6,727 nt of DNA from Bacteroidota bacterium. Lineage in GTDB: Bacteria > Bacteroidota > Bacteroidia > Bacteroidales > Paludibacteraceae. The stretch lies in assembly GCA_022709605.1 (NCBI GenBank), contig JAKLIM010000208.1, forward strand, positions 1-6,727. Reading direction: 5' to 3'. The translations under genes were made by a program, and so were the position numbers. Shown in pieces: positions 1 through 6,727 of the stretch (positions are counted from its first letter, which is position 1; each line of letters starts with the position of its first letter). The notes below the pieces were generated by a model. The model was given only the letters and a program-made list of their open reading frames with translations. It did no database searches and was not told where the DNA came from.

Positions 1-154
1 ATGGGTGTATAGTTCCCAAAGCTTTTCTGTTGGTAACTTCTCTCCGCCTGTAAAACTCTTCTTACAAGCATAACAAATATACCGTTGTAACCTTTCCGTC
101 TCCCATTTTTTCTAACTATGGGTGAGTTACAATAAATGCATTTTTTTTGTTCAT
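1..154 (-). pseudogene. Insertion-sequence transposase, N-terminal zinc-ribbon part, frame-broken and cut by the window edge
   Basis: Read on the minus strand, two frames join into one zinc ribbon. Positions 140-90 encode CIYCNSPIVRKNGRRKG (first CxxC) and positions 90-1 encode LQRYICYACKKSFTGGEK followed by LPTEKLWELYTH (second CxxC), open to the edge. The pattern CxxC, then KNG, a few residues, G-x-QRY-x-CxxC-x-K-x-F, is the usual start of many IS transposases, including the Zn-binding IS256-variant type common in Bacteroidota. The second frame has no start and is closed upstream by TAG at 114-116. The frames meet at 89-90, where one extra base (GGTTTA in place of GGTTA) would restore the reading. 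The ATG at 152-154 is in a third frame; it would join the first zinc knuckle if the A8 run at 141-148 were A9. The copy is therefore probably inactive, unless these are sequencing errors. The exact IS family is uncertain, and the catalytic part is outside the window. Confidence 0.72.
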
Positions 155-170
155 AACCTTTGATTTGATA

Positions 171-178
171 CAAAGATA
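171..178 (-). promoter_or_regulatory. Candidate -7 promoter element for the transposase
   Basis: On the minus strand this reads TATCTTTG, a match to the Bacteroidota -7 consensus TAnnTTTG. It lies 16 bases upstream of the ATG at 152-154, which would give a very short leader. A -33 TTTG at the right distance is not clear; TTGC at 195-198 is the nearest candidate and is slightly too close. I see no terminal inverted repeat or target duplication in 180-250, so the outer boundary of the IS is not fixed; it must lie between here and the GH3 stop codon at 251. Confidence 0.35.
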
Positions 179-250
179 TGTATTTCAGTTTATTGCAAGA
201 TTTTTAACAACCATTTTGACCTATACGCCTCATTTGATAATAATTTGGAA

Positions 251-2467
251 TTAATTATTGCTTATATACAGACTATTAATTTTCACATCCACTTTTCCTT
301 TTATATCACGCGATGAGCTACCCAACAACAGTGAGTAAATTCCGGATTCCACTTCCCACGCTTGTTTGGCTTCGTTGAAGTAAGCCAAACTACTTACCGG
401 TACTTCAATGGTTATAATTTTACTTTCACCAGCTTTCAGGAAAGTTTTTTTGAACGCTTTCAGTTCTTTTGCCGCACGGGCAATGATCGATTTTGATTTG
501 CTTACATAGAGTTGTGCCGTTTCATGTCCATCCACTTTTCCGGTATTAGTCATTGTAAATGAGATTTTTACTGTTCCGTTAGATTTTAGCTCAGTGGCAT
601 CAACAGAAGGTTTTGAGTAAGCAAAAGTGGTATAACTCAACCCGCATCCGAAAGGAAACAGCGGTTCAATCTTCTTTGTATCCAACCAACGGTAACCTAC
701 CAGAATGTCTTCTTTGTAATATACATTCACACTATCGCCCGGGTAGCAAAGCTTATCAAATGCGTGAGCGCCAATATCTGTGAGTTTCTTTGGAAACGTA
801 AATGGCAATTTCCCCGATGGATTTACATCACCTGAAATAATATCAACGATTGCATTCCCGGCTTCAGACCCCAAATACCAGGCCTGTACAACAGCCGGAA
901 TTTTAGAAAGCCATGGCATGTCAACTGCATTTCCACTTAATAAAACAACCACCACATTTTTATTTACTTTCTGAATTGATTCTATCAATTTATCCTCTCC
1001 AAAAGGCAAACTAAGCGATTTGCGGTCGCCGCCTTCGCAATCCTGAAAATAATTTTTATTCAGACCACCGACAAAAAACACAACATCAGCAGTTTTAGCA
1101 AGCTCAACTGCTGCATTCAACAGCGAATCTGCGTTTAGTTTTGAAGGTTCTTCACGTCCGTAAAGTGAAGGCCCTGAAGCATATCCCATACTGTAAACCA
1201 CACAATCTTTTCCATATTTATCTTGTATGCCTTGCAAAGGGGAAACCTCGTAAGCGGCTTTCAATGAAGTAGATCCTCCTCCTACAATCATGCTCCGGTT
1301 AGCATTTTCACCAATCACGGCAATTTTTTGATACTTTCCAACAGCTATTGGCAGTATGTTTTTCTCATTTTTAAGTAACACAATAGCTTCCTGAGCAATT
1401 TTTCGTGCTGCCTGACTGTGTTCGGGCGATACGAAACGTCCAAATGGACGGTTAGCACTCATGGTGGTACGGAAAATCAGACGCAAAATTCTACGTGCTT
1501 TATCGTCGAGCTTGGCCATATCATATTTTCCATCTTTTAAACCTTTCAGAAATGGGTCAGCTAAATAATAGCTTGAAAAAGGGAAATGCCCCTCTGTTGT
1601 CAATCCGTTGGTATAAGTTCCCATTTCTAGGTCAAGTCCGTTATTTACAGCTTGGTCGGTGCTGTGCGTTCCGCCCCAGTCGCTCACAACTACACCATCA
1701 AATTTCCAATCCTGTTTTAGAATTTTATTCAATAGCAAATCGTTGTGGCAACAAAACTCGCCCTTGTATTGGTTGTAAGCACCCATGATTGACCACACAT
1801 TTCCTTCCTGAACAGCCGCTTTGAAAGCAGGTAGATAAATCTCGTGTAAAGCTCTATCGCTGACATTTACGTTAATTATGCCTCGCCAAATTTCCTGATT
1901 ATTCAAGGCAAAATGTTTTACACAAGCCGCCACGCCATTGGATTGTACTCCGTGAATATAAGGTACAACCATGCGCGAAGCCAGATAAGGATCTTCGCCC
2001 ATGTATTCAAAATTTCGTCCGTCCAGCGGACTGCGGTAAATATTCACTCCGGGAGCCAACAAAATTGCTTTTTCACGGTGGCGCGCTTCTTCGCCTATTG
2101 ATTTTCCAAAGAGAAAAGCAATTTCAGGATTGAAAGTGGCAGCTAATGCCGTAAGTGCCGGAAAGGCTGTACATGAATCATTTGTCCATTGGGCACTATT
2201 CCATTCGCTCCATAATTTTTCATCGCTCACCCCGTGAGAACCATCCGACGACCATACATCAGGAATCCCCAAACGAGCAACTCCTTTAGAACTAAATTTT
2301 GATTGCGCATGGCAAAGTGCCACTTTCTCTTCGGTAGTCATTAAAGAAAGGGCATTTTCGACTCTATCTTCAATTGGTTTAGTTACGTCTAAATAGATTT
2401 GCGACTTTTGCTGACCGGATACCATTAGAGTGACTCCCAATAATACATTTAAAAATAATTGTTTCAT
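251..2467 (-). CDS. GH3 family beta-glycosidase (beta-glucosidase / beta-xylosidase type), exported
   Basis: Retaining exo-acting glycosidase of family GH3, expected to remove terminal beta-linked glucose or xylose from oligosaccharides in the periplasm. The 738 residues are a normal full length: signal peptide about 1-18 (KQLFLNVLLGVTLMVSG, no lipobox cysteine), GH3 N-terminal TIM barrel about 35-340, GH3 C-terminal alpha/beta domain about 360-615, and a fibronectin-III-like domain about 640-718. Substrate-binding motifs are visible: SDGSHGV (D75), GRNFEYMGEDPYL (151-162) and KHF (K184, H185). The nucleophile is D263 in VVVSDWGG. The acid/base is probably E478 in CEGGDR, by analogy with the E-G-x-DR motif of bacterial GH3 enzymes. 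The start ATG is preceded by an A-rich stretch, usual in this phylum. It is the last gene of the cassette, 54 bases after the esterase, with no obvious terminator hairpin behind it. Glucosidase versus xylosidase cannot be settled from sequence. Confidence 0.93.
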   Translation of the reverse strand: MKQLFLNVLLGVTLMVSGQQKSQIYLDVTKPIEDRVENALSLMTTEEKVALCHAQSKFSSKGVARLGIPDVWSSDGSHGVSDEKLWSEWNSAQWTNDSCTAFPALTALAATFNPEIAFLFGKSIGEEARHREKAILLAPGVNIYRSPLDGRNFEYMGEDPYLASRMVVPYIHGVQSNGVAACVKHFALNNQEIWRGIINVNVSDRALHEIYLPAFKAAVQEGNVWSIMGAYNQYKGEFCCHNDLLLNKILKQDWKFDGVVVSDWGGTHSTDQAVNNGLDLEMGTYTNGLTTEGHFPFSSYYLADPFLKGLKDGKYDMAKLDDKARRILRLIFRTTMSANRPFGRFVSPEHSQAARKIAQEAIVLLKNEKNILPIAVGKYQKIAVIGENANRSMIVGGGSTSLKAAYEVSPLQGIQDKYGKDCVVYSMGYASGPSLYGREEPSKLNADSLLNAAVELAKTADVVFFVGGLNKNYFQDCEGGDRKSLSLPFGEDKLIESIQKVNKNVVVVLLSGNAVDMPWLSKIPAVVQAWYLGSEAGNAIVDIISGDVNPSGKLPFTFPKKLTDIGAHAFDKLCYPGDSVNVYYKEDILVGYRWLDTKKIEPLFPFGCGLSYTTFAYSKPSVDATELKSNGTVKISFTMTNTGKVDGHETAQLYVSKSKSIIARAAKELKAFKKTFLKAGESKIITIEVPVSSLAYFNEAKQAWEVESGIYSLLLGSSSRDIKGKVDVKINSLYISNN

Positions 2468-2521
2468 TTGTTTTATTTCGTAAAAAAATCATTTTGGATT
2501 ATGAGCAATATAACGCCGGTT

Positions 2522-3466
2522 TTAATGCTTGTTTTGCACACTCAAAAAACCTTTCACTTTCAACCATTTTTCGCAGGCTTCCGTCCAGGTTGATTCAGTA
2601 CCGGCACTCCATTTTCCCAATCCGTAACCATGTCCTCCGCGTTCGTAAATATGAAGTTCACACGGTATGTTATGCTTCTTCATTTCCAACGCATATTCGA
2701 TACTATTTTGAACCGGAACCACGCCATCATCTATCGAATGCATCATAAACGCAGGAGGGGTTTTAGCTGTAACCTGCAAAGCATTTGAAAAATATTTCAC
2801 CATATCCGGAACTGGATTTTTACCCAATAGACTTTCTCTTGACCCCATATGAGTAATGGCAGTATCCATTGAGATTACGGGATAAACTAACAAAGAAAAG
2901 TCAGGTCGAGCACTTGTTGAATCTTTTGGCTCATATACTTTTTCATCGAAATGAGTTGAAACCGTAGATGCGATGTGGCCTCCTGCAGAAAAGCCCATGA
3001 TACCAATTTTATGTGGATCAATACCCCATTTTTTAGCGTTACGGCGTACAATACGCATAGCTTCCTGACCATCTTGTAATGGTGCAATCGATTTGTTTAT
3101 CATAATAGCATCGTCGGGCAATCTGTAATGCAAAATAACAGCAGTAATACCTAACTTATTAAGCCATTTAGCCACTTCAGTGCCCTCGTTGACAAAAGAA
3201 ATCCCATAATAGCCACCTCCCGGGCATACCACTACAGCCGTTCCGGTATTTTTGTCGACAGGTGCCGGATAAACCTGAATGGTTGGTTTCGTTACACCCA
3301 TAATCTTAATCCAGTAAACCGAATCGATTCTTTCTTTGTAATCAGGATTAGGGATTGAACCCGGCACTTTCCCATTCCAAATATCAATTACTTGAGTTTG
3401 ACCAAAAACACTGGTAGTAATCATTATGATACCTGCTAACACGAATAGTTTTTTTCGTAAATTCAT
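2522..3466 (-). CDS. Secreted alpha/beta-hydrolase esterase (acetylxylan / feruloyl-esterase-like)
   Basis: Serine hydrolase of the alpha/beta fold, expected to remove acetyl or other acyl groups from polysaccharide fragments. Of 314 residues, 1-23 form a signal peptide with a likely cut after SVFGQ. The oxyanion-hole motif is CPGGGY (81-86). The nucleophile elbow is GFSAG with S160; the acid is D247 in HSIDDGVVP; the histidine is H279 in ERGGHGYG. The order and spacing of this triad fit the secreted esterases often found in Bacteroidota polysaccharide loci. Relatives are frequently labelled endo-1,4-beta-xylanase B in databases, but the protein has no xylanase fold, so esterase is the better call. 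It starts 11 bases after the GH2 stop and ends 54 bases before GH3, so co-transcription is likely. The true acyl group (acetyl, feruloyl, other) is not visible in the sequence. Confidence 0.88.
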   Translation of the reverse strand: MNLRKKLFVLAGIIMITTSVFGQTQVIDIWNGKVPGSIPNPDYKERIDSVYWIKIMGVTKPTIQVYPAPVDKNTGTAVVVCPGGGYYGISFVNEGTEVAKWLNKLGITAVILHYRLPDDAIMINKSIAPLQDGQEAMRIVRRNAKKWGIDPHKIGIMGFSAGGHIASTVSTHFDEKVYEPKDSTSARPDFSLLVYPVISMDTAITHMGSRESLLGKNPVPDMVKYFSNALQVTAKTPPAFMMHSIDDGVVPVQNSIEYALEMKKHNIPCELHIYERGGHGYGLGKWSAGTESTWTEACEKWLKVKGFLSVQNKH

Positions 3467-3477
3467 AAGGCTGTTAT

Positions 3478-5277
3478 TTATTTTTTATTGTAAAAATCTC
3501 TCATAATAAACCATGCTTTCTTTTTGTTGCCATTTTCCGAAAGCAGTCCTTTGCGGTTGTATCCATTCTGATACTGCTGATTCATGCGTCCCAACGACCT
3601 GTAATCGAACAATAACCAAGGGCACACTCCGCACAAATTTGGAATGGTGCTGAACATTTCGGTTTGATTGACAAAGATTTTTTCCTGATAGGCTTCGGTC
3701 CAATATGCAGCTTCGTCGGTAGGACCACTATTGCTTCCATACAATGCTTCGCCACCAAATTCGGAAACAAATACCGGCTTGTCGGGTAAAGATATTTGCC
3801 ATTTGGTTTCAGACGGTTTTCCCTGCCACGGAATATACCAGCCAATATATTCATTGATTGCTATCAGGTCGGAATATTGATAAAGCGGATCCCATACGTT
3901 GAATGAGTTGTCTTTATAAGTTTGAGTATTGATTACATGTGTTATCAAGCGGGTGGAATCTAACGCTTTACACTTTTTGGTTAAATCAATCAGAGCTTCG
4001 TTGCGGTTGGGTGTGCCGGGATATGTTTCGTTTGAAAGGCTCCATACAACAACCCCACAGCGATTTCTGTCACGGCGAACCATTTCGTTGAGCATAAGTT
4101 CCAACTTGCGCGTAACAATACTATCCGAAAACTGGATATGCTGATAAACGGGAAGTTCGTTCCACACCATCAGTCCCATCTTTTCGGCTTCGCGAATCAT
4201 ATTTTCGCTGTGCGGATAATGCGCCAAACGTACAAAATTACATCTCAACTCTTTGGCTGCGTTCAACAATATACGAGCATCGTCAATGGAATAGGCACGC
4301 GCTTTTTTGTAGGGGTTTTCTTCATGAATATTTACCGCTTTCAAAAAAATCGGTTTACCGTTAAGCAGTACTTTAGTTCCCTTCACTTCAATGCTTCTGA
4401 AACCTATACTGTCAGTTACTACATCGTTTTCGCATTCCACAATTACCTTATAAAGCTTCGGGGTTTCGGGCGACCAGAGCTTGAAGCGGGAAGAAAACTC
4501 TACTTTTGCATGACCTTTTTCGTCGGTTCGGGCTTTGCAAACCAGATTAAGCTCAGGTATTTTTATCTTGATATTTTGAGCAGTTTGTGCGCCGTTCAGT
4601 TGCACCCAGCCCAGCACCTTATTCAGACTCCCTTTTTTCATCTGAATGAAATAATCCTCAATATACGAGGTATTGGTTTCAATCAGGTCGACATCGCGTG
4701 TGATACCACCATAGTTAAACCAATCGTAACCAAAGCCGGGTATTCCATTTCCTTTTCGGTGATTGTTTACCTTCACTACAATGGTGTTAGTTCCGGTTTT
4801 TACTTTATTTGTAATCTCGAACTGAAAAGGGGTAAAACCACCTTCGTGACTTCCTATTTTCTCTCCATTCAGGTAAACATCAGCTATATAATTAACTGCC
4901 CCGAAATGAAGGAAAAGCCGTTTGCCGGGTTGAAGACTATTTTCAAACTGCTTTTTATACCACACTGTTCCTTCAAGATAAGTCAGTTCGCACAATTGCG
5001 AATTAAAATCGCCCGGCACCTTCAGATAAGGTCCACCATCAAAAGAATATTCTACAAAATCGGTCTTTATTTGCGGTTTTTTCTCTTGCCACACCTGTTT
5101 CCAATCGCCCGCACCTGCCGGATCAAGAATCACCTGCCACTGGCCATTCAGGCTCGTTTTGTTTCGGCTTGACACATTGATCATGGCCGTTTGAGCCAAT
5201 AAACTACCTGTCATTTGTAACAAAAAGAGCAGAATTAAGATCCGTATTCTAAATAGTTTATTTTTAAATATTTTCAT
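3478..5277 (-). CDS. GH2 exo-beta-glycosidase, beta-glucuronidase-like
   Basis: Retaining GH2 hydrolase, probably periplasmic. The 599 residues contain a signal peptide (about 1-28, cut near LLAQ), a sugar-binding jelly-roll domain (about 40-200, with DWFNYGGITRDV at 185-196), an immunoglobulin-like domain (about 203-296) and a TIM barrel (about 298-599). The acid/base is E417 in VVWSLSNE and the nucleophile is E506 in VFVSEFGG. From memory of E. coli beta-glucuronidase (E413, E504, N566, K568; 603 residues), the spacing is nearly the same, and N574-R575-K576 in YNRKG matches the N-x-K motif that holds the glucuronate carboxylate. NEYIGWY (475-481) matches NRYYGWY of that enzyme. The stretch between NELPVYQ (373-379) and the acid/base is short, so it would be a no-loop type. 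A terminal beta-glucuronic or galacturonic acid is the likely target; beta-galactosidase remains possible. It is the first gene of the three-enzyme cassette. Confidence 0.87.
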   Translation of the reverse strand: MKIFKNKLFRIRILILLFLLQMTGSLLAQTAMINVSSRNKTSLNGQWQVILDPAGAGDWKQVWQEKKPQIKTDFVEYSFDGGPYLKVPGDFNSQLCELTYLEGTVWYKKQFENSLQPGKRLFLHFGAVNYIADVYLNGEKIGSHEGGFTPFQFEITNKVKTGTNTIVVKVNNHRKGNGIPGFGYDWFNYGGITRDVDLIETNTSYIEDYFIQMKKGSLNKVLGWVQLNGAQTAQNIKIKIPELNLVCKARTDEKGHAKVEFSSRFKLWSPETPKLYKVIVECENDVVTDSIGFRSIEVKGTKVLLNGKPIFLKAVNIHEENPYKKARAYSIDDARILLNAAKELRCNFVRLAHYPHSENMIREAEKMGLMVWNELPVYQHIQFSDSIVTRKLELMLNEMVRRDRNRCGVVVWSLSNETYPGTPNRNEALIDLTKKCKALDSTRLITHVINTQTYKDNSFNVWDPLYQYSDLIAINEYIGWYIPWQGKPSETKWQISLPDKPVFVSEFGGEALYGSNSGPTDEAAYWTEAYQEKIFVNQTEMFSTIPNLCGVCPWLLFDYRSLGRMNQQYQNGYNRKGLLSENGNKKKAWFIMRDFYNKK

Positions 5278-5363
5278 TTTTATAATTTATTGTTTTATAC
5301 CATAAATAACTAATTTGTAAGGAAATGTATCTTATTTTCTGTTTTATCAAAAAAACACAATTT

Positions 5364-5386
5364 ATTGTTTTCGTAAGATAAACAAT
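5364..5386 (-). other. Small AT hairpin followed by a T-run in the GH2 leader
   Basis: On the minus strand ATTGTTT (5380-5386) and AAACAAT (5364-5370) form a 7-base stem with a 9-base loop. Downstream, ATTGTG is followed by seven T residues (5349-5355), and this ATTGTG could instead pair partly with the second arm. The shape recalls a weak terminator or attenuator, but the stem has only one G-C pair, so it may not be functional. Confidence 0.2.
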
Positions 5387-5589
5387 GCGGCATACCCTTA
5401 TTCAACAAAATTTCAATTGAGATTGTGAATGAAATTTCTTTCGAAAAGGTAAGTAACGAAACAGTTAAATTCAATAGAATAAATGCCTTCCCTTACATAA
5501 TCTAAAAGACATTTCTTGTTTTTTATGATTGAAAATTTCTCTCCAACATAGCTCTGACATATTTATTTTGTAAGCAAAATCTATTTGGT

Positions 5590-5597
5590 CAAAACTA
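5590..5597 (-). promoter_or_regulatory. Candidate -7 promoter element for the GH2-esterase-GH3 cassette
   Basis: The minus strand reads TAGTTTTG, the only strict TAnnTTTG match I found in the 366-base leader. A good -33 TTTG is missing: at the expected distance the minus strand has TTTC (5620-5623). It lies about 310 bases before the GH2 start, so it would produce a long untranslated leader. An AT-rich region yields such matches by chance, hence the low confidence. Confidence 0.25.
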
Positions 5598-5643
5598 ATA
5601 AACTATTTAGATACATTCGGAAACTCAGGTTCAAAGACATTGG

Positions 5644-6727
5644 TTAATCAGACTTAACTACAATTCTAAGATTTAGCATACGTTCATTCTGAACCAATTT
5701 TAGAAAAAAAATTCCTTTCGGCAAATAAGGGTTAAAACTTACGAAATTAGTAGGAACTATATTTTTTGAAAAAACACGTTTTCCGATACAATCAAAAATC
5801 TCCACATTGCCAAACTGAAATGATTCACTTTTGATATTCAACTCGCCATTGGTTGGGTTTGGGTAAACGATTAATCCGTTCTCCATTATATTTTCTACAC
5901 CGGTAGCCTTCACTTTCTCAAACATAAGCCAGTTTAGCTTATATCCTCCTGAGGTCGCCAACAATTTAAGGATCTGTCTGCCTGCTTTTAAAGGGAAATC
6001 ATTTGTTGTAGATTTATAGGTTAGCAAACTACCGGTACCCGGAAAGGATACTGAGCCAAGTGACTTATCTTTGAGTAACAGAGAAACAACCCCGTTTGAT
6101 GCATTGGAAGCATAACGAAAAGTAGCTTTGTAAACCGTATCTGTTGGTACATTTACCAAGTATTCCAGATAATCATTGGTATCGACACTTATAACATCCG
6201 AAACACCATCTGTATCGCTGGTGGCTGCAGTTGTAGTTCCCGATTGGTAAAAGTAAGATTCTGCTTCAATTTTTCCGGGCAAGTTATATACAACAGGATT
6301 ACAGACCTTTACAGCAGTTTCGCCCATTCCTGTGGGAGCAATGTCAACATTTGAAATACATATTTTATCAAGCCGTGTTCCCTCTTCTCCATTGGCAATG
6401 GCTAAAATATGTTTCCCTGCCTTTAGGTCATAACTTTTAATCTTTGCCCACGTCCACAAACTTTTTGGCAAACCATTCACATATTCAAATGAACCATTAT
6501 CCATTTTAAACCAATATGAATCCGATTTTAGGGTAGTACAATATACACGTGCATACACATAAAAAGTAGTATCCGACCTTGCATTAAAATTAAAATAAAT
6601 GACATTTGCACTGTCATTTGAAACTTCAGCAGTATTGTTCAAACCCGGCTTAATTTTCACATAGGTATTGTTTGATGCAGTTATGTCTGTTACAAGATTC
6701 CAATTACCTCCTAATGCAGAACATTCT
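5644..6727 (-). CDS. C-terminal part of a T9SS-secreted protein with two carbohydrate-binding-type modules (5' end outside the window)
   Basis: The frame stays open to the right edge: before the in-frame GTG at 6658-6660 another 22 residues (ECSALGGNWNL, then VTDITASNNTY) read without a stop and belong to the first domain, so that GTG is not the start. Numbering the 360 visible residues from the edge: 1-126 is a beta-sandwich resembling modules attached to secreted Bacteroidota polysaccharide enzymes, ending in TRLDKICIS; 127-148 is a linker; 149-270 looks like CBM6 (LPGKIEAESY, NDYLEYLVNV, GGYKLNWLMFE); 285-360 is a type-A T9SS sorting domain (VYPNPTNGELNI, VEIFDCIGKRVF, LPKGIFFLKL). The T9SS tail directs export across the outer membrane and often surface attachment, with the tail removed. 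The modules should bind a polysaccharide. A catalytic domain is probably upstream but cannot be identified here. It reads in the same direction as the cassette, 366 bases before it. Confidence 0.88.
   Translation of the reverse strand, partial: ECSALGGNWNLVTDITASNNTYVKIKPGLNNTAEVSNDSANVIYFNFNARSDTTFYVYARVYCTTLKSDSYWFKMDNGSFEYVNGLPKSLWTWAKIKSYDLKAGKHILAIANGEEGTRLDKICISNVDIAPTGMGETAVKVCNPVVYNLPGKIEAESYFYQSGTTTAATSDTDGVSDVISVDTNDYLEYLVNVPTDTVYKATFRYASNASNGVVSLLLKDKSLGSVSFPGTGSLLTYKSTTNDFPLKAGRQILKLLATSGGYKLNWLMFEKVKATGVENIMENGLIVYPNPTNGELNIKSESFQFGNVEIFDCIGKRVFSKNIVPTNFVSFNPYLPKGIFFLKLVQNERMLNLRIVVKSD

Larger units (their letters stand above)
5278..5643. other. Gene-free leader region between the T9SS protein and the GH2 cassette
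   Basis: These 366 very AT-rich bases hold no convincing gene. They contain one TAnnTTTG-type site (5590-5597), a 13-base direct repeat AATTTATTGTTTT at 5284-5296 and 5359-5371, a small AT hairpin at 5364-5386, and at 5597-5611 the perfect complement of GH2 codons 6-10. No strong GC hairpin with a T-run follows the upstream gene's stop codon, so read-through from that gene is possible. The region is long for a gap within an operon in this locus (the others are 11 and 54 bases), so a promoter or leader control for the cassette is plausible. Confidence 0.6.

Noticed and set aside
105..116. Programmed -1 frameshift at A AAA AAT as the link between the two transposase frames
   Set aside because: Shifting there would replace KNGRRKG by KWETER and lose the conserved KNG...G spacing before QRY; a one-base loss at 89-90 keeps the family pattern and is simpler.
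181..250. Intrinsic terminator behind GH3 or an IS terminal inverted repeat
   Set aside because: I found no GC-rich stem with a T-run, and the other IS end is outside the window, so no repeat pair can be shown.
2494..2748. 84-codon plus-strand ORF overlapping the esterase 3' end
   Set aside because: It is antisense to the conserved C-terminal region of the esterase, including the histidine motif, and has no signal of its own.
4138..5172. 344-codon open frame on the plus strand opposite GH2
   Set aside because: It lies fully antisense to a gene with clear GH2 motifs; its F/I/H-rich composition is what the reverse of that coding frame gives, and it shows no domain or signal.
5471..5560. 29-codon minus-strand ORF (MSELCWREIF...) in the GH2 leader
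   Set aside because: It is short, has no ribosome-binding evidence and no recognizable sequence; such an ORF is expected by chance in 366 bases.
6658..6660. GTG as the start of a complete 338-residue protein
   Set aside because: The same frame stays open to the window edge and the 22 residues before it (ECSALGGNWNL...) belong to the first beta-sandwich domain.

Overview
The window is AT-rich DNA from a member of the Bacteroidota. The evidence is a C-terminal type IX secretion (T9SS) sorting domain at the right, secreted glycosidases with family matches typical of that phylum, starts preceded by A/T-rich stretches instead of Shine-Dalgarno sequences, and TAnnTTTG-type promoter candidates. Genus cannot be fixed from sequence alone. 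All credible genes read on the minus strand.

Layout in transcription order, from right to left: (1) the C-terminal 360 residues of a large extracellular protein that runs off the right edge, carrying two beta-sandwich carbohydrate-binding-type modules and a T9SS sorting domain; (2) a 366-base gene-free leader region; (3) a GH2 exo-glycosidase whose active-site residues match beta-glucuronidases; (4) 11 bases later, a secreted alpha/beta-hydrolase esterase of the acetylxylan/feruloyl-esterase type; (5) 54 bases later, a GH3 beta-glycosidase; (6) at the left edge, the 5' end of an insertion-sequence transposase with a broken reading frame.

The three complete enzymes look like one operon for polysaccharide breakdown. 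All have export signals and none has the T9SS tail, so they probably act in the periplasm: the esterase removes acyl groups, GH2 removes a terminal beta-linked sugar (probably a uronic acid) and GH3 removes beta-linked glucose or xylose. The upstream T9SS protein would act outside the cell on the polymer, but its catalytic part is not in the window. No SusC/SusD pair, regulator or transporter is visible, so this is only part of a possible polysaccharide-utilization locus and the substrate is inferred.

I did not find a new type of system. The most useful points for a second look are the N-x-K uronate motif in the GH2, the frame-broken transposase (readable only by joining frames), and a perfect 15-base complement between the GH2 leader and codons 6-10 of its own gene.
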